Assembly (NCBI GenBank): GCA_005784505.1
Contig: VCAZ01000039.1
Span: forward strand, 1,136,001 to 1,200,000
Length of the DNA stretch: 64,000 nt
Direction: 5' to 3'
Source of the DNA: Bagarius yarrelli
Lineage: Eukaryota > Chordata > Actinopteri > Siluriformes > Sisoridae
Shown: piece by piece, positions 1 through 11,982 of the stretch
Position numbering within the stretch: the first letter of the stretch is position 1
Layout of the letters: each line of letters starts with the position of its first letter
Translations under genes and position numbers: made by a program
The notes under the pieces: model-generated
The model's database searches: none
What the model was told of the DNA's origin: nothing
Seen by the model: the letters and a program-made list of their open reading frames with translations, nothing else

Positions 1-2228
1 AGACTTATGATGTACAATTAAATATAAAATACAAGATAAAAATATAAATATTGACAATCAGCTACTGTTAACTTTAGTGCAACAATCCTGCTTTTGTAAC
101 CAATTGCTGTACCTATATAAAAAAAAAACTAAAGGAATTTTACCGTAAAACATGTAGTAAAATGTCCTGTTTAGTGTTTTCAACCCTTTATTTAGTAAAT
201 ACATCAAAGTAAATTGCAATTTGATTTGTTAATTCTACTCCACGTGGTATAGTAACTCTACTATACTTAAATAAATAAATAAATAACTACAATAATTACT
301 AGAGTAAATTTTCCACAGAAATATTATACAGTATGTGTTAAAAAACTTACTACAGTAGGAAATACTATATGTTCCTGCTTAGCATAGACTTCAAGGTTTT
401 TTTAGTAACTTGTTTAGTTTACTACCGTTTATTAATTATTAATTATTTATTAATTCACCAGAGTACGCTGCAGAAAGAGGTAGTAAATACAATTTACTAT
501 ATTTTACTGTATTTTTTTCAAGTGGGTTGTTGGTACATGTGATGCATCCGTGTTTATAGTAATAACAGGGCATCCCTGGCTATGTCAGCTCAGGACACAA
601 TATCCTTAGGCAATCAATCCATTTAAGCACATGACAAGACCGAAAATACAACGTTTACCAAATTTTACTTTTCCGCAACATCCTCTTTCCCGGTTTGTTT
701 TGTTCCAGATATTAAATATCGTCGTTTTCGCTTAGAAGCCACAGAAAAAGACAAAACATTGTGGCATCATTTTTCATGAGCAAGAATCCGTTTTGGTCAT
801 ATCGCTGCAAACACAGCAAACACTGACTAGCCCATTCATTCCGAATTTCCCAAGGCAACAAACATAACCGAAGCGACTCTGTTTCTGAAATCAATCCTCC
901 TCGCATGCTTTTATATCAAGCGAATTTAAAGCCTCCCTGTCCAAACACACACACCATCTACGTTTACTGAACCCATCGATAATTAAGATCTTCAGTTCCT
1001 AATCTTTCCCCTTCATTTCGGTCTAGTCCGTCCTGCACTCTATTAAACACTTCAGGCTTCCTCTGATGCTAATTCTGCGTGTATTTAAACATATAAACTA
1101 AAGCCATGACGAACAGCTTTCGTTCTGGCATTTACATTCTGTCCTCTGAGACGTGGGGAAATGTAATTCATTCCACTGCAGGAATCCATCTGGAAACCAT
1201 AAGCCTACTTATGAATTCAGTGCAGGCCAAGACCTCCACAGAGAGACATGGACCAGATTAGGGCTTCAGAAAGACGTACTTATTGTAAGTTAGTCTGGAG
1301 TGCCGGACTTACGATGTGTGTTTCGATTGCTTTATTAGAATCGTATTATATTGATATAAGTCCCACAGTTGTTTTTAAATAAGCATTTATGTACATCTGG
1401 AGCTGTGTTTTGAATGTTAGTTGCTTCACTGTAACTCAAGAATTTTAAAGTGACTCGCAACTCTAAGATATTTTATCCTTATTTAAGGATTTCATTTCTT
1501 GAAAGTTTTTTCCCATGTGAACAACGATAAAAACTCTTGTTTTTTATTGGGATTCAGATTTTTTTTTCTTTCCGTTTTACCTTGATCTGATCTGAAACAT
1601 TCGTTACTATAAAAGTTTTGCCTTTTCTTGCTTTTGTGACTGTCCCAATACTCGTCCTTGTTTCTTGAAGCTTTTACCCTGTTGTAATAGAGTTGCAATG
1701 AAACTCACACGATGCTGGTTTCAAAACCTGGCCAAACTACAAGCCTCGAGTTATCAGCATTTTGCCAGATGACTCATTCTTCATATGACTCACGTTTTGC
1801 TGTCTGCTGCTACACTCCCCCCCTCTTTTCTACTGTGATCATGAAGACGTTCTTATACACTTCTGAGGACTTCTATTGACACTATACTCAGTTTAAATAT
1901 TGTAACCCACTTGGTACAGCCTGTCTTAATCTTCTGTACCGCTATGATTTCTTAATCCCACTAAGAATCATTTGGAGTCCGGTTTACTTCCTGGTTAACA
2001 CATTTGATTTTTGTAACGCTCCTTTACGACATTCTGTATTGTTAAATGTTCTTGAGAAATGATTTAGTAAGTTTGCTATTAGTAATCTTTACAGAATTGT
2101 CAATGTCAGATGCTGTAGGCGTGACCAAACTCGGACCTGGAGAGTTTAGCTTCAACCCTAACTAAACCCACTATGACAAGCTAATCAAGTTCTTGAAACT
2201 TGCAGGAAGTTGTGTTAAGGCAAGTTGG

Positions 2229-2410
2229 CAGTGGTGGCTCAAACGGTTAAGGCGTTTAGTTGTTGATTGGACGACCAGGAAGACCTTGATTAAAGCCTCA
2301 CCGCCACCAGTCTGCCACTGTTGGGTCCTTAAACAAGACACTTAACCCTTCCTGCTCATAGCTGAACCTGCGCTCTGACCCCAATTTCAAGGTGACAAAT
2401 AAGGATAATT
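2229..2410 (+). repeat. tRNA-derived SINE, family A
   Basis: It starts GTGGTGGCTCAAACGGTTAA (A-box-like head) and has a degenerate B-box region. It shares the body 'TGTTGGGTCCTTAAACAAGA ... GCTGAACCTGCGCTCTGACC' and tail 'GGTGACAAATAAGGATAATT' with the copies at 5448, 6942 and 27128. The family resembles SINEs frequent in catfish genomes (from memory). Confidence 0.75.
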
Positions 2411-3751
2411 ACAATACATTTACACTAAACTCTGCAGGACACAGGCTCTCCATGACCGGGTTTGGTCACCCCTGGTTTAGACGTTGGTGCCGAGTGCAAA
2501 AATCACAGTGCAAAAATGTAATGGAATTATTAGGGAACTGATACAAAAATGAGGAACCTACTGGTAACAGGACCGGTCATATGTGCATTACACAAAAAAA
2601 GTGTAAAAGCAACAAGATGAGATCAGTGCCGTGGTTCCATTTGTGGTTTAAACCCACAATAAAATGAGAACGCAGTAGCCCAGCCGAAGTGGTCATTAAG
2701 TGACTTGCCGTTTTTGGTTATGGTAAAACATTCTGCTGGAAACCGCACTGACAAGCTCTATTTTACCCTTGTATAAGCGTGTTCAAGCCAAACTCGGATA
2801 TGTGTGCGAACCAGACTGCAGATATTAACGCTAGGGTAAAGTGGTTTGACGAGGAAATGATATTCCAGGCTGTGGTTTTTAGGTCGGATTTCTGTATGTT
2901 TGTTTTGAATGTCTGTGCTTGCTTTTAATGCCTGGTTCGACTTTAAGTAGTAAGCCAGAGCAAAGCGTTTAGAGTCTTCGTGACCTGGTGACGACCATGT
3001 TTGTGCATGGATTTTATAGCATGTGTGCATCCCAGGCCCATTTTATAAACATATAAATGTCTGATTTATATTATAATAAGTACGCTCAGGTTTTAAGTGA
3101 ATGAATCCAGTACTCATTAAAATTCATCATAGCCATGTCAGCTGTGTGTTAAGCAGTGTAAAGCGAAAGTGAAAGGCAGGAGAATTCAAGCATGCACAGC
3201 TCTAATCGGAGCTCCTGTCTCAATTCACACATCATTGGTTTTTGTGGAGGATGTGTCAGAATGTGACTCGATGCCTACAACGCGGAGATTCCGTGATTAA
3301 ATTGCACACTCGCACATTATCCTCATAGCCATCGCCTCGCGTAGGTAAACGTTCGGAAATCTATATTTGGGTAAAGACACCAAATGTGCTAACCGTACAT
3401 CATGCTAGTAAAACGTTAGACATAATGTATTTTAGTATTTGTTAATAAAGATACATTGAGGTATGAACAGTATTGCATTATTAACATGATACTAAGTTAA
3501 ATAAAGCATATTTGTGTGCCTTCTTATAAAAAGGTTGGTTTTACTAGTTGCTTAGTTTTACTAATGCTAAGAATTTTAGGCAAAAATTGCTTTTACAAGT
3601 TAGAAAGGGTGTTCAGATATATAAAATATTCCCAATAATAAAAGATTTATTTTTCCTCGTCGTAATATTTTAACAATCCTGTTTTTTAGGTTCTTTTTTC
3701 TTTCTTTATACTTGAAGTACCTGAAAATGTGTTGTTGTTTCCCATTGAAGT

Positions 3752-3775
3752 AAAAACGATCTATCGATCGTTTTT
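3752..3775. repeat. Small perfect hairpin
   Basis: Arms AAAAACGATC and GATCGTTTTT with a 4-nt loop (TATC). No associated gene. Probably chance or the remnant of a repeat. Confidence 0.5.
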
Positions 3776-4319
3776 TAAGGATACGTGGCAGGGGCATATT
3801 CAACCTGGTTAACGTATAGTACCAAAAAAATCGCCAAATCCTCCATACACTCAACCATTTACACACTCCAGACAATTCAGAGATACAAATCAGCCTCCAA
3901 CATGTGCCTTGAGATTAGGGAGGAAATCGGAATGCTCAGAGGAAACCCCAATGTACAGCAAATTCCATATACACAGGAAAATAGGCACCTTTGACCCTTT
4001 GACCTTTGTCTTTAACCTTCCTGCTGCTTTTAGGTCAAATTTAACCAAGTTTTAAAAGTTATTATATTAGAATTTGCTTGAAATTAGCATTGCTGATGAG
4101 TGGGTTAATAAGTTTGACTGTGACGTGCCAGTAATCCGGGCCCTCCGTGCACTGCTAACACTATAACTATAAAGTGTAAAAACCTAGAATATTAGATTGA
4201 AGTTCACAAAATAAATCTGGAAATAAAGTCAATTCAGTAAACTGGTTAAATAGGAAAGCGATTTGTCTTCTAGACAGGCATCCGGACAAGACGACAGAAA
4301 CTTATCTGCAGCATGGAAT

Positions 4320-4572
4320 AACCTGCTGGTTTGATTGGTCAGAGGAAAACTGACCCCCTGACTGAACCTGGTTTCTCCCAAGTCTATTCTGATGGAGGTT
4401 TGGTTTCTTGCCACTGTTGCCCCTGGCTTGCATGGTCAGGGGCTCTTAGTTTACAGATATGAGTTAAACTTAAGTTTAAGTAATTTCATTCGATTCAGTA
4501 AATCTGCTTTAACACAATTTCTATTGTTAAAAAGCAGCTATAGAAATAAAGGGGACTTGACTTGACTCAGTC
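4320..4572 (+). repeat. Interspersed fish repeat, family C (degenerate)
   Basis: It contains CTTGCCACTGTTGCCCCTGG and ends in a 3' tail of the type GCTTTA...TTGTTAAAA..GC.ATA.AAATAAA followed by TGACTTGACTTGACT. The same body and tail occur at 63577-63780, and the tail alone at 19385-19440. Confidence 0.6.
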
Positions 4573-4801
4573 AAGTGGAGTCACAGTCACCATTTTAAAG
4601 TCGATTGTTTTCCAATAATCACACAGAACAAAGTGTTTAATTTTATTTATGCCAGAGATATTGGTCTAAAACAGCAGGCAGCGGGTTACTTTAAAAAAAA
4701 AATACCATTTATTATCCATGTTTTAAAATAAATAGTGACATTTATAAATAAATTATGACTCAATTAGATTATAACAAGTATACAGAGTCATTGACTCAGC
4801 A

Positions 4802-4803
<2 letters not shown>

Positions 4804-4852
<49 letters not shown>

Positions 4853-4917
4853 CTCTTTCTCTCTCTCTCTCTCGCTCTCATGTCTCTCTTTCTCTCTCTC
4901 TCTCTCTCTTCTTCCTC

Positions 4918-4951
<34 letters not shown>

Positions 4952-4990
4952 CTCTTTCTCTCTTCTCTCTCTCTCTCTCTCTTATTCCTC

Positions 4991-5026
<36 letters not shown>

Positions 5027-5092
5027 ATTTCTCTCTTTTTCATTTCTCTCTTTTTCTCATTCCTTTCTCTCTCTCTCTCTCTCGCTCTCTCC
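4804..5092. repeat. (CT)n-rich microsatellite
   Basis: About 290 bp of CT dinucleotides with interspersed TTTC and CATTTCTC variants, on the plus strand. The plxnd1 pre-mRNA is therefore GA-rich here. Long open frames in this tract (Ser/Leu or Arg/Glu repeats) are low-complexity artefacts. Confidence 0.95.
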
Positions 5093-5447
5093 CAACTTTT
5101 TACCACCAAACCCCAAGATTAGTGTTGAAATGTTAGTCACAGCTTCACTCCCGACTGTTCCAATGTGCTGAGGGTTCAACCTGGCTGATGTATGAATCAC
5201 TGTGATAAGCTGCTGCTATAGAAATCAGCATGTTACGGTATTAGAACGAGCAGACGTGTTAATATAAACTTTTGCTGAAACTGGGTGTGTGATGCTATTT
5301 TAGAAAATGAATTAAAACCTTCAGAAATTACTGTGGAATATTTGATGCACAATTTTATGTTGCTTTAAACCCATAAAAAATCTCTAAAACCAGATAAGTT
5401 CACAAAACCAGGAAAATGAATAGATTCTTGCGTATTTGTTTTACACA

Positions 5448-5690
5448 TGGTGTCTTAGCTGGTTAAGGCACTACATTGTTAATTGGAACACCAGGAAGAC
5501 CTGATTTTAAGCCCCACCACCGCCAGTCTGCCACTGGTGGGTCCTTGAGCAAGACCCTTAACCCTTCCAGCTTCACAGACGCTGTATCATAGCTGACCCT
5601 GCGGTCTGACCCCAACTTTCTAAGCTGGGGTATGTGAATAAAAAAAAATTTCACTGTGCTGTAGAGTCTATGTGACAAATAAAGACACTT
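5448..5690 (+). repeat. tRNA-derived SINE, family A, near full length
   Basis: The best local copy: a tRNA-like head with GGTTAAGGCACT and CCAGGAAGACCTGATTTTAA, and a body with GCCAGTCTGCCACTGGTGGG and GCTGTATCATAGCTGACCCT. It ends in a tail with TTTCACTGTGCTGTAG and GTGACAAATAAAGACACTT. It lies only 32 bp past the exon 9 donor. Confidence 0.8.
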
Positions 5691-5722
5691 ACGTGTAAAA
5701 TCAAAATGTAAGTGAACCCTAC

Positions 5723-5821
5723 CTGCTCTACGTTGCTGAGGCTAAGCCTGACATCTTGCGTGATCCCTGTGGGCCATGGGGGGAATTCCTCTGTCATGAT
5801 CCCGGGACAGTCTTCAGCATT
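5723..5821 (-). CDS. plxnd1: Plexin D1, coding exon 9: end of PSI2 and start of the next IPT/TIG domain
   Basis: The exon is 99 nt, phase 0 on both sides, and encodes residues 714-746. Acceptor is CTGTTACACAG, donor GTAGGG. The product is NAEDCPGIMTEEFPPWPTGI then TQDVRLSLSNVEQ. DCP supplies the last PSI2 cysteine (Cys718), and PTG..Q.(I/V)...L is the usual lead into the following IPT domain. It is the last plxnd1 exon I can find before the left edge. Confidence 0.88.
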
Positions 5822-6628
5822 CTGTGTAACAGGAAGACAAAGCAACTAAGAGTCAGTGTAAAACAATAGACATCCGTGTTTCCTCCGCCAGAAATACACC
5901 CAACTTCCTGTTTGGCTGTGTGGGTCTATAGGGGTGAGGCTGGCCAGAAAGGAAAGGGTGAAGATCATTGGAAAAACATCCTTATTTGAAGAATGGAACA
6001 AAGAAAAACCCTAAATGAACAATGGAACCTGAGAAAAGAAAAGTGACATAAGACATCTATGAGACATCTGCCTACACAGCGTCTGAGCTGCCAGATGAAT
6101 CACTACACCCCTTCCTTTTGACCCTGTTCTGCTAGGACCACCATTCCCAGCTGGAGATAAAAAAATCTTAAGCGGCACGAAGACGCTAGCTTGCGTTTAA
6201 GGTGGCTAAGAAGGTGTAAGTGCTAAGAACGACAGGCGACATAGTTGTGGACAGAATGAGGCCTTTTTGAGGTTTTTATGCTGTGAATCAACACCATGTC
6301 TCACACTTCTTTTCTTTTCTTACTCGCTGTCCCGTCATTCTGTTTGTCTGAAACTGCTAATTGTTGTTTCGTAACTATTTTCTACCTCTCTTCCCGAGGA
6401 TCTGGTTTCGATGTGTCATGGAGTCTTGGGTTTCTCTGTTTTTATTTAGACAAGCTTTTGGCTTTTACGACCTTTATGACCGGTTCCCTGGATCGTAGCC
6501 TTTTGGGTCATCTTTTTTTGTTTTATTATGCATTCCATTCTTCCAACCTGTTTTCCAAGCTATTTCTGACAAGCGGTCTATCTATATTCAAAACAGACTG
6601 TGAGTTCAGGGATATTTTTTTATTTGAA

Positions 6629-6775
6629 ATTTACATTCATTCATGGCATTTGGCAGACTCTCTTAGCCAGAGAGTGTTACGTTTTTCTTATTTCCTATTC
6701 CAAATGAGCATTAAAGGTTAAGCGCTTTTCTCAGAGACCCTGCGGTGTTGGGATTTGAGCCCGCAATCTTCTATT
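6629..6775 (-). repeat. SINE family B, degenerate, minus orientation
   Basis: It contains TTTACATTCATTCATGGCAT and TTGGCAGACTCT, the reverse complement of the family's 'GTCTGCCAAATGC.GTAAATGTAA' tail. Then come TTAAGCGCTTTTCTCAGAGA and GGGATTTGAGCCCGCAATCT, the reverse of the B-box head. Confidence 0.55.
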
Positions 6776-6941
6776 CAAAACGTTAGATATTACTAGACGT
6801 TATTACTAACGTTTAAAATCTCTGTATGTTGAAGCTACATAGACATGTAAAAACATGAAAGCTTCTATGTTTTGTTAGCTAATTGATGTATCTTATCATC
6901 AGCTGATACAGTGAAAATGTGTATTAGTTGATCTACCACAG

Positions 6942-7050
6942 GCAGTGGTGGCTCGAATGGTTAGGCTGTAGATTGGAAGACCAGGAGGACCTAGATTCGA
7001 GCCCCACCACGACCACATCCATATTTCACTGTATATGTGACAAATAATAC
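6942..7050 (+). repeat. SINE family A, internally deleted
   Basis: The head GCAGTGGTGGCTCGAATGGT and AGATTCGAGCCCCACCAC passes directly into the tail TTTCACTGTATATGTGACAA. The middle of the element is missing. Confidence 0.65.
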
Positions 7051-8626
7051 AGTAAATAAATTCAGGAATGAAAAAAAAAATCAAAGTGAAATGTGTGTCC
7101 TGGAAGTGTTTTATTAATTAATTAATTAGAATTTTCCAGTTACAAGTAGGATTTAAGGCCCAGCATCACATTTTGCTCCATTTCTATTACCTTCCTGAAG
7201 TACATTAAATCAGAGAAACTCTACATCGAGTCAAAAGGAATGGAAATGGGCCAAGCTGTAAACACTGCTTCGAACCTGAATACCCCCCCAAACACACTTG
7301 GTCTGAGGTTGTACGTCATTAGCAGGAGTATAAATGACTTCATGTTGTGTCTGCACACTAACATATGGGCTCCACTGGGCCCTATCAAACGCAACCGCTG
7401 TCCCAGAGAAGAGTAAGAATGCATTTGGATGCCATTTAAACAGCCAAGTGGCTGTTAAAAATGGAATATTATGGCATTAAGCAGGTCTGTAAGCCACAGG
7501 AGGGATGAGTGTGTTTGTGTTTTATGAGGTCTAATAAAATGCTTCGCCTTGTCCTTGAGTAACTCTTTAAGACGGGACTTTTGACTGAATAGGACAGAAA
7601 TCTGGATTGATATCATATGACAGTGAGTCCTGAATTGCATCATTTGGCACTGATTAATTCCATGTTGCAGTATAAATAATGCAATAAGTGTGTTTAAACT
7701 TTGCAACTTTTTAATTAACAAACTGAAGGGTGTCTCTCGTAGCTTTGCTTGCATACAGAAGCAGGACAGGGTTACCAGGCTCTAATGTTAGGTAAGAGAA
7801 TTGTTTTAAAATGGCCGACAAAATTCGTGCAAACAAGATGTCTTAGAAATGTTATTTTAGATGTAGTTTTTTTGGGTTTTTAAATCTTTTATTTAACATA
7901 TTCTGCCAAAACTAGCGACATCGTATAACAGGCTTTTTTTTATACACCAGAGATACATTAGAGTATCCAGAGTACATTAGAGTATCCAGAGTACGTTATT
8001 TCCATTTCAGCTAAAGAAATTAAATAGAAAATAAATTCGATTTAAAATCAATAAAATTTCAAATCTAATTGGGTGAAATAGGTTTTAATTGGGGAAAAAA
8101 AACAGCCTTTTTTCACCGCCGACTCATTGACCTTGTCTTATTTTCTGTGTAGAATTTAAAATAGAACATATTTTCGGCAACCCTTTTTAAATTTAATCAA
8201 TATTTTTTAAATATTATTCATAAATGATGGCAGTATTGCTTGTAAGTAAACTAAAGTAAACATATTTTAGTATTTTTTTATAATTTGTTAATGCAGTGTT
8301 AACTAGAACCCCAATAATGGGCTGGATACACCAGATTTATAGGTAACAAAATCACAAACACATTAACTTAAACTAAACATGACATAAATAAATGGTGTTG
8401 CATTGAATTCGAAAGGGTGTGATGTAAAGTAAAGCGAAGTTAATTTGTTTATTACTAAGGGGGACTAAGGGGCAATTGGTCATACATCTTATCAAAGAGC
8501 TTCATCTAGTACATCGGTTCTGTATCAGAAAAATCGCAGCAGGGAACTGAGATTTCCTGTTAAATTAAGTAAGGTGAAAGATCAGGCAGTCTGTGATTGG
8601 TGAATGTTGTGATTGACAGCACTGAC

Positions 8627-8726
8627 CTCCAGTACCAGACCCTGGACCTTGTCTTTATCGGAAATGCACATGTTGAGCTGGTGGTCCCAGTAACATCGCC
8701 ACTTAGTGCTTAGGCAGCTTGTACAC
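8627..8726 (-). CDS. plxnd1: Plexin D1, coding exon 8: second PSI domain
   Basis: The exon is 100 nt: it completes codon 680 (Ala) and encodes residues 681-713. Acceptor is ATCATCCAG. The donor is GTCAGTG, slightly weak, but it keeps frame with exon 9. The product is CTSCLSTKWRCYWDHQLNMC then ISDKDKVQGLVLE. This is a plexin PSI2, but two cysteines that the family normally has are missing. The residue after CYW is Asp694 (codon GAC at 8684-8686), and the DKDKV stretch lacks the cysteine expected near residue 707. A short (UG)n tract lies 23-35 nt before the acceptor in the transcript. Confidence 0.88.
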
Positions 8727-8924
8727 CTGGATGATGCCAGAAACATATACACACACACACAGTTATCATCAGAATATCATTTATTTTGGGTAGATAAGAC
8801 ACACCCACAGCTCAACACCTCCCACATGAATAAAACACACACTTTGGAGGTCAGAGATCAAGGGAGGTTGAATTATTCCCTATAAGGGTCATATGGGACC
8901 CCGGGGAGTCTGAGGAGATTCCTT

Positions 8925-8964
<40 letters not shown>

Positions 8965-9097
8965 GAGGGTAAGAGAGAGATAAATCAATGGAGCATCTCT
9001 TTAAACATGACTTGGGTTTCCTATCATTACGAACACAGATAGAGATGTAGTGTGTGCTTATTCAAGATAACACATAAAGTCTATAACCTTCACCGAA

Positions 9098-9131
<34 letters not shown>

Positions 9132-9418
9132 TCACTGGGGCGTAAGCGACATTACTGCTGTCAGAGAGAGTGCCTTTCATGATAAGGGTGAGTGCTTTAC
9201 GACAGTGAGTAGGGGGTTTGTGTGAACTCTTTGTGGGAGGCTAGGTAACTGTGTGTGGGGGGGTATGGACTGTAGTGTCAGCAGGAATGGCTAAATGGTG
9301 GGATGGGAAAGGGAGGATAGAAGAGATAGGAGTGAAAAGAATAAATGTGCCTCTGATAAGGTTTCCTTCTTCGGTGTGGTTGTAGTCAGACATCTTAAGA
9401 ACTTAAATACATGTACAC

Positions 9419-9468
9419 AGAGAGAGAGAGAGAGGAGTAAGAGAGAGAGTAGGAGAAAGAGACAAAGT

Positions 9469-9499
<31 letters not shown>

Positions 9500-9677
9500 G
9501 AGAGTGAAAAAGAAAAAGAGAAAGAGAGAGAAATGACAGAGAGATCAATGAGAGAGAAATAAAAGAGAGAGAAATGACAGGGAGAGATAAAGAGAGAGAG
9601 AGAAATGAGAGAGGGAAATGGGAGAGATAGAAATGAGAGAGGGGAGAGGGAGAAAGAAAGAGAGAAATGACAGATAG

Positions 9678-9728
<51 letters not shown>

Positions 9729-9816
9729 GGAAAGAGAGAAATGACAGAGATAGAAATGAGAGAGAGATAAAGAGAGAGAAAGAGAGAGAGAGGATAGAGA
9801 GAAATGACAGAGATAG

Positions 9817-9855
<39 letters not shown>
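9419..9855. repeat. (GA)n-rich microsatellite
   Basis: About 440 bp of GA dinucleotides interrupted by AAATGACAGA variants, giving a higher-order repeat 'GAGAGAAATGACAGAGATAG' several times. It is the only long tract in the plxnd1 introns with purines on the plus strand. Confidence 0.95.
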
Positions 9856-9858
<3 letters not shown>

Positions 9859-10081
9859 TCCACTGTAATTAAGTGACTCCGGGTTGCCAGAGTTTGCGGT
9901 ACGGAATGCATGTCACTGTAATGTCTGGTTGTCATTAAGCATTCATTCACCTAGAAACGTCCACACGGAGACCGTGGGAGAATCGAAACTGCTCAAACAC
10001 TCCAAACTCTAAACCCCAATTCCACACTTGCACCCGGAAAAAAAAACACACACACACTCTCACCCTCACAGCCACCATTCC

Positions 10082-10132
10082 TTATCTATCTATCTATCTA
10101 TCTATCGATCTATCGATCTATATCTCTATCTA

Positions 10133-10177
<45 letters not shown>

Positions 10178-10355
10178 TCATCTGTCTGTCTGTCTGTTTA
10201 TCAGATCTAACTATTCTTTAGAATCTTCTAGATTTTTGCCTAAATATATTTATCTGTTAACCTGTCTGTCTTTCTGTCTGTCAACCTGTTTAGCTGTCTG
10301 TCTTCTACGTTCTATTCTGTCTGTTTATCTGTCTATCTATCTGTCTGTCTGTCTT
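10082..10355. repeat. (TATC)n/(TGTC)n microsatellite
   Basis: Tetranucleotide tract of TATC then TGTC up to 10202. It continues in degenerate form, with CTGTCTGTC blocks, to about 10355. Confidence 0.9.
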
Positions 10356-11135
10356 TTCGAGTATTTAGTAAAGTATTACAAGCCGTTCTAATTAAAGTCA
10401 TTTAAGCCTTGAACACATATCTGTTTATTTTAGTTCGGGACGGTCCCCCCCATGTTTAGCTGATATATTGAAATCTCGTCAGTTCCATGTTGAAAGGGTT
10501 TCTTGCATTTTTCCACACTTTGGCACAGCACAGCTTTAAATCCGTGCTGCAATCTGCAAACTGCACCAAAGCTGAAATAAATAAATAAATAAATCACACT
10601 AAATCCCCTTCCTCCTTCCAGAGCCAGATTCCAGAGGGATTTTGTGTCCACTTCCTCAACATGAACGTGAGCATCTGCTCATTTATATTCCATATATCCC
10701 AAAACAAGCGTTGTTTTCCAAACAAATCCACATCACTGCGTTTTGCTAATTAACAAAGTAAAGGAAGAGAAAAGACTAAAATACTAACCGGGAGGAGGGT
10801 TTTTTAGGAAAACACTTTAAACAGATCAGGAGAACATTAAAGGCAGCTAACGCTTTAAGACAGGTACAATCTGGAGCGATTACAAATCTGCCGGCTAATG
10901 AAAAGCTCTCCGCAACTGTTTGACTAGCACTCAGAAATCAGCTAGTGGTAATTAAAATAAGAAAATGCTTTGCTAGGTGATGGTGAGGGTGATGGTGATG
11001 AGGAAGAGGAGACAAGGAGCTGCAGATGGTTGAAAATGTTGCACACTGAAAGAACTGAAATGAAGCCGTCCGCGCTGCTCTTCCCACAGCTCTTAGCTTA
11101 TTATCACCCTGATCAAATGTGGCATATTTCACACC

Positions 11136-11140
11136 ATGCT

Positions 11141-11178
<38 letters not shown>

Positions 11179-11472
11179 ACTGCCTGCCCTGCTGTATCTC
11201 TCCTGCTTTCTGTCTCTTTATCGCTCCCTCACTCTCATTTTCTGTCCTGCTGTCTCTCTCCTGCTTTATGAGTGTCTGTCGCTCTCTCTTTCTCTCTCTA
11301 TTTCTCTTTTGCACTATTTTTTTTTCTCTCTATCTCCGTCCCTCTCACTTCCTCTCTCTCTCTCTCTCTCTCTCTATCTTGCTGTAGCTTTCCTGATTTC
11401 TGTCTCTCTATCTCATCTCTATCTCTCTCTCTTCTTCTAGCTCACTTACTCTTCTTCCCACTCTTGTGTTCG

Positions 11473-11532
<60 letters not shown>

Positions 11533-11657
11533 ATCTCTCTCTCTCTCAATTTTTGTTCCCTGATGTCTCTCTCTAACTAAACTTACCAACTAACTAACTA
11601 ACTAACTAACTGACTGACTCTCTTTTCTCCCACCTTTTTTCTTGCTTTCCATCTCTT

Positions 11658-11701
<44 letters not shown>

Positions 11702-11702
11702 T

Positions 11703-11755
<53 letters not shown>
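11136..11755. repeat. (CT)n, (AACT)n and (CA)n compound microsatellite
   Basis: CT-rich DNA from 11140, a short (AACT)n block near 11577-11620, pure (CT)n at 11660-11694 and (CA)26 at 11704-11755. It ends only 87 bp from the exon 7 donor. In the plxnd1 transcript the last part is (UG)26. Confidence 0.95.
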
Positions 11756-11757
<2 letters not shown>

Positions 11758-11842
11758 TCCTCATATACAGGAGTCACCTTCTCATTAATACCTCTACTTT
11801 TGGAATACCACTAGAGATGTGGAATGTATGCGTAGCACTCAC

Positions 11843-11951
11843 GCAGTCCTGGGGTTAATCTCCGCCGTCCTCTCACAGTCGTACATCACGAAGCTCCCCG
11901 ACACCACAGACGTGCCGTTCACCTTGATCGCCACAGGAACGGAAATGTGGT
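11843..11951 (-). CDS. plxnd1: Plexin D1, coding exon 7: interdomain end and first PSI2 cysteine
   Basis: The exon is 109 nt: it completes codon 644 (Asp), encodes residues 645-679 and leaves two bases of codon 680. Acceptor is CTGCTCAG, donor GTGAGT. The product is DHISVPVAIKVNGTSVVSGS then FVMYDCERTAEINPRT. YDC.RT is the entry to PSI2. The length is not a multiple of three, so skipping this exon would shift the frame. In the pre-mRNA a (UG)n tract lies about 30 nt before the acceptor (11983-12018) and another about 87 nt after the donor (11704-11755). Confidence 0.92.
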
Positions 11952-11981
11952 CTGAGCAGAAGAGGTCAAAATGACATACGG

Positions 11982-11982
<1 letters not shown>

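Larger units (their letters stand above)
1..5722. other. plxnd1 intron 9 (partial)
   Basis: This is AT-rich intronic DNA. It holds two tRNA-derived SINE copies (2229-2410, 5448-5690), a fish interspersed repeat with a 3' tail (about 4320-4572), a small hairpin (3752-3775) and a long pyrimidine microsatellite (4804-5092). I searched the minus strand for the next plexin exon and found none. The first 500 bases are rich in short TAGTAAA/TTTACTA motifs, like 46740-47200, and may be a decayed repeat. Confidence 0.6.
5822..8626. other. plxnd1 intron 8
   Basis: AT-rich intron of 2.8 kb. It carries a minus-strand SINE B fragment (6629-6775), a short SINE A copy (6942-7050) and a short direct repeat of GTATCCAGAGTAC near 7964-7996. 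I see no coding or RNA gene. Confidence 0.6.
8727..11842. other. plxnd1 intron 7
   Basis: A 3.1-kb intron dominated by microsatellites: (CA)n at 8749-8761 and 8926-8964, (TG)n(AG)n at 9098-9131, (GA)n at 9419-9855, TATC/TGTC at 10082-10202 and CT/CA at 11136-11755. No coding potential apart from repeat artefacts. Confidence 0.7.

Noticed and set aside
3600..3994. Overlapping open frames of 91 and 69 codons on opposite strands
   Set aside because: No recognisable motif, intronic position and AT-rich composition; likely chance.
4753..5171. Long open frames of Ser/Leu or Arg/Glu repeats (also at 9291-9950, 10938-11529, 22326-23289, 24819-25509, 42657-43294)
   Set aside because: They are six-frame translations of CT, GA or TCTA microsatellites and have no gene-like composition.
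1..5722. A tenth plxnd1 exon
   Set aside because: I looked on the minus strand for the expected IPT sequence with splice sites and found none, so it should lie left of the window.
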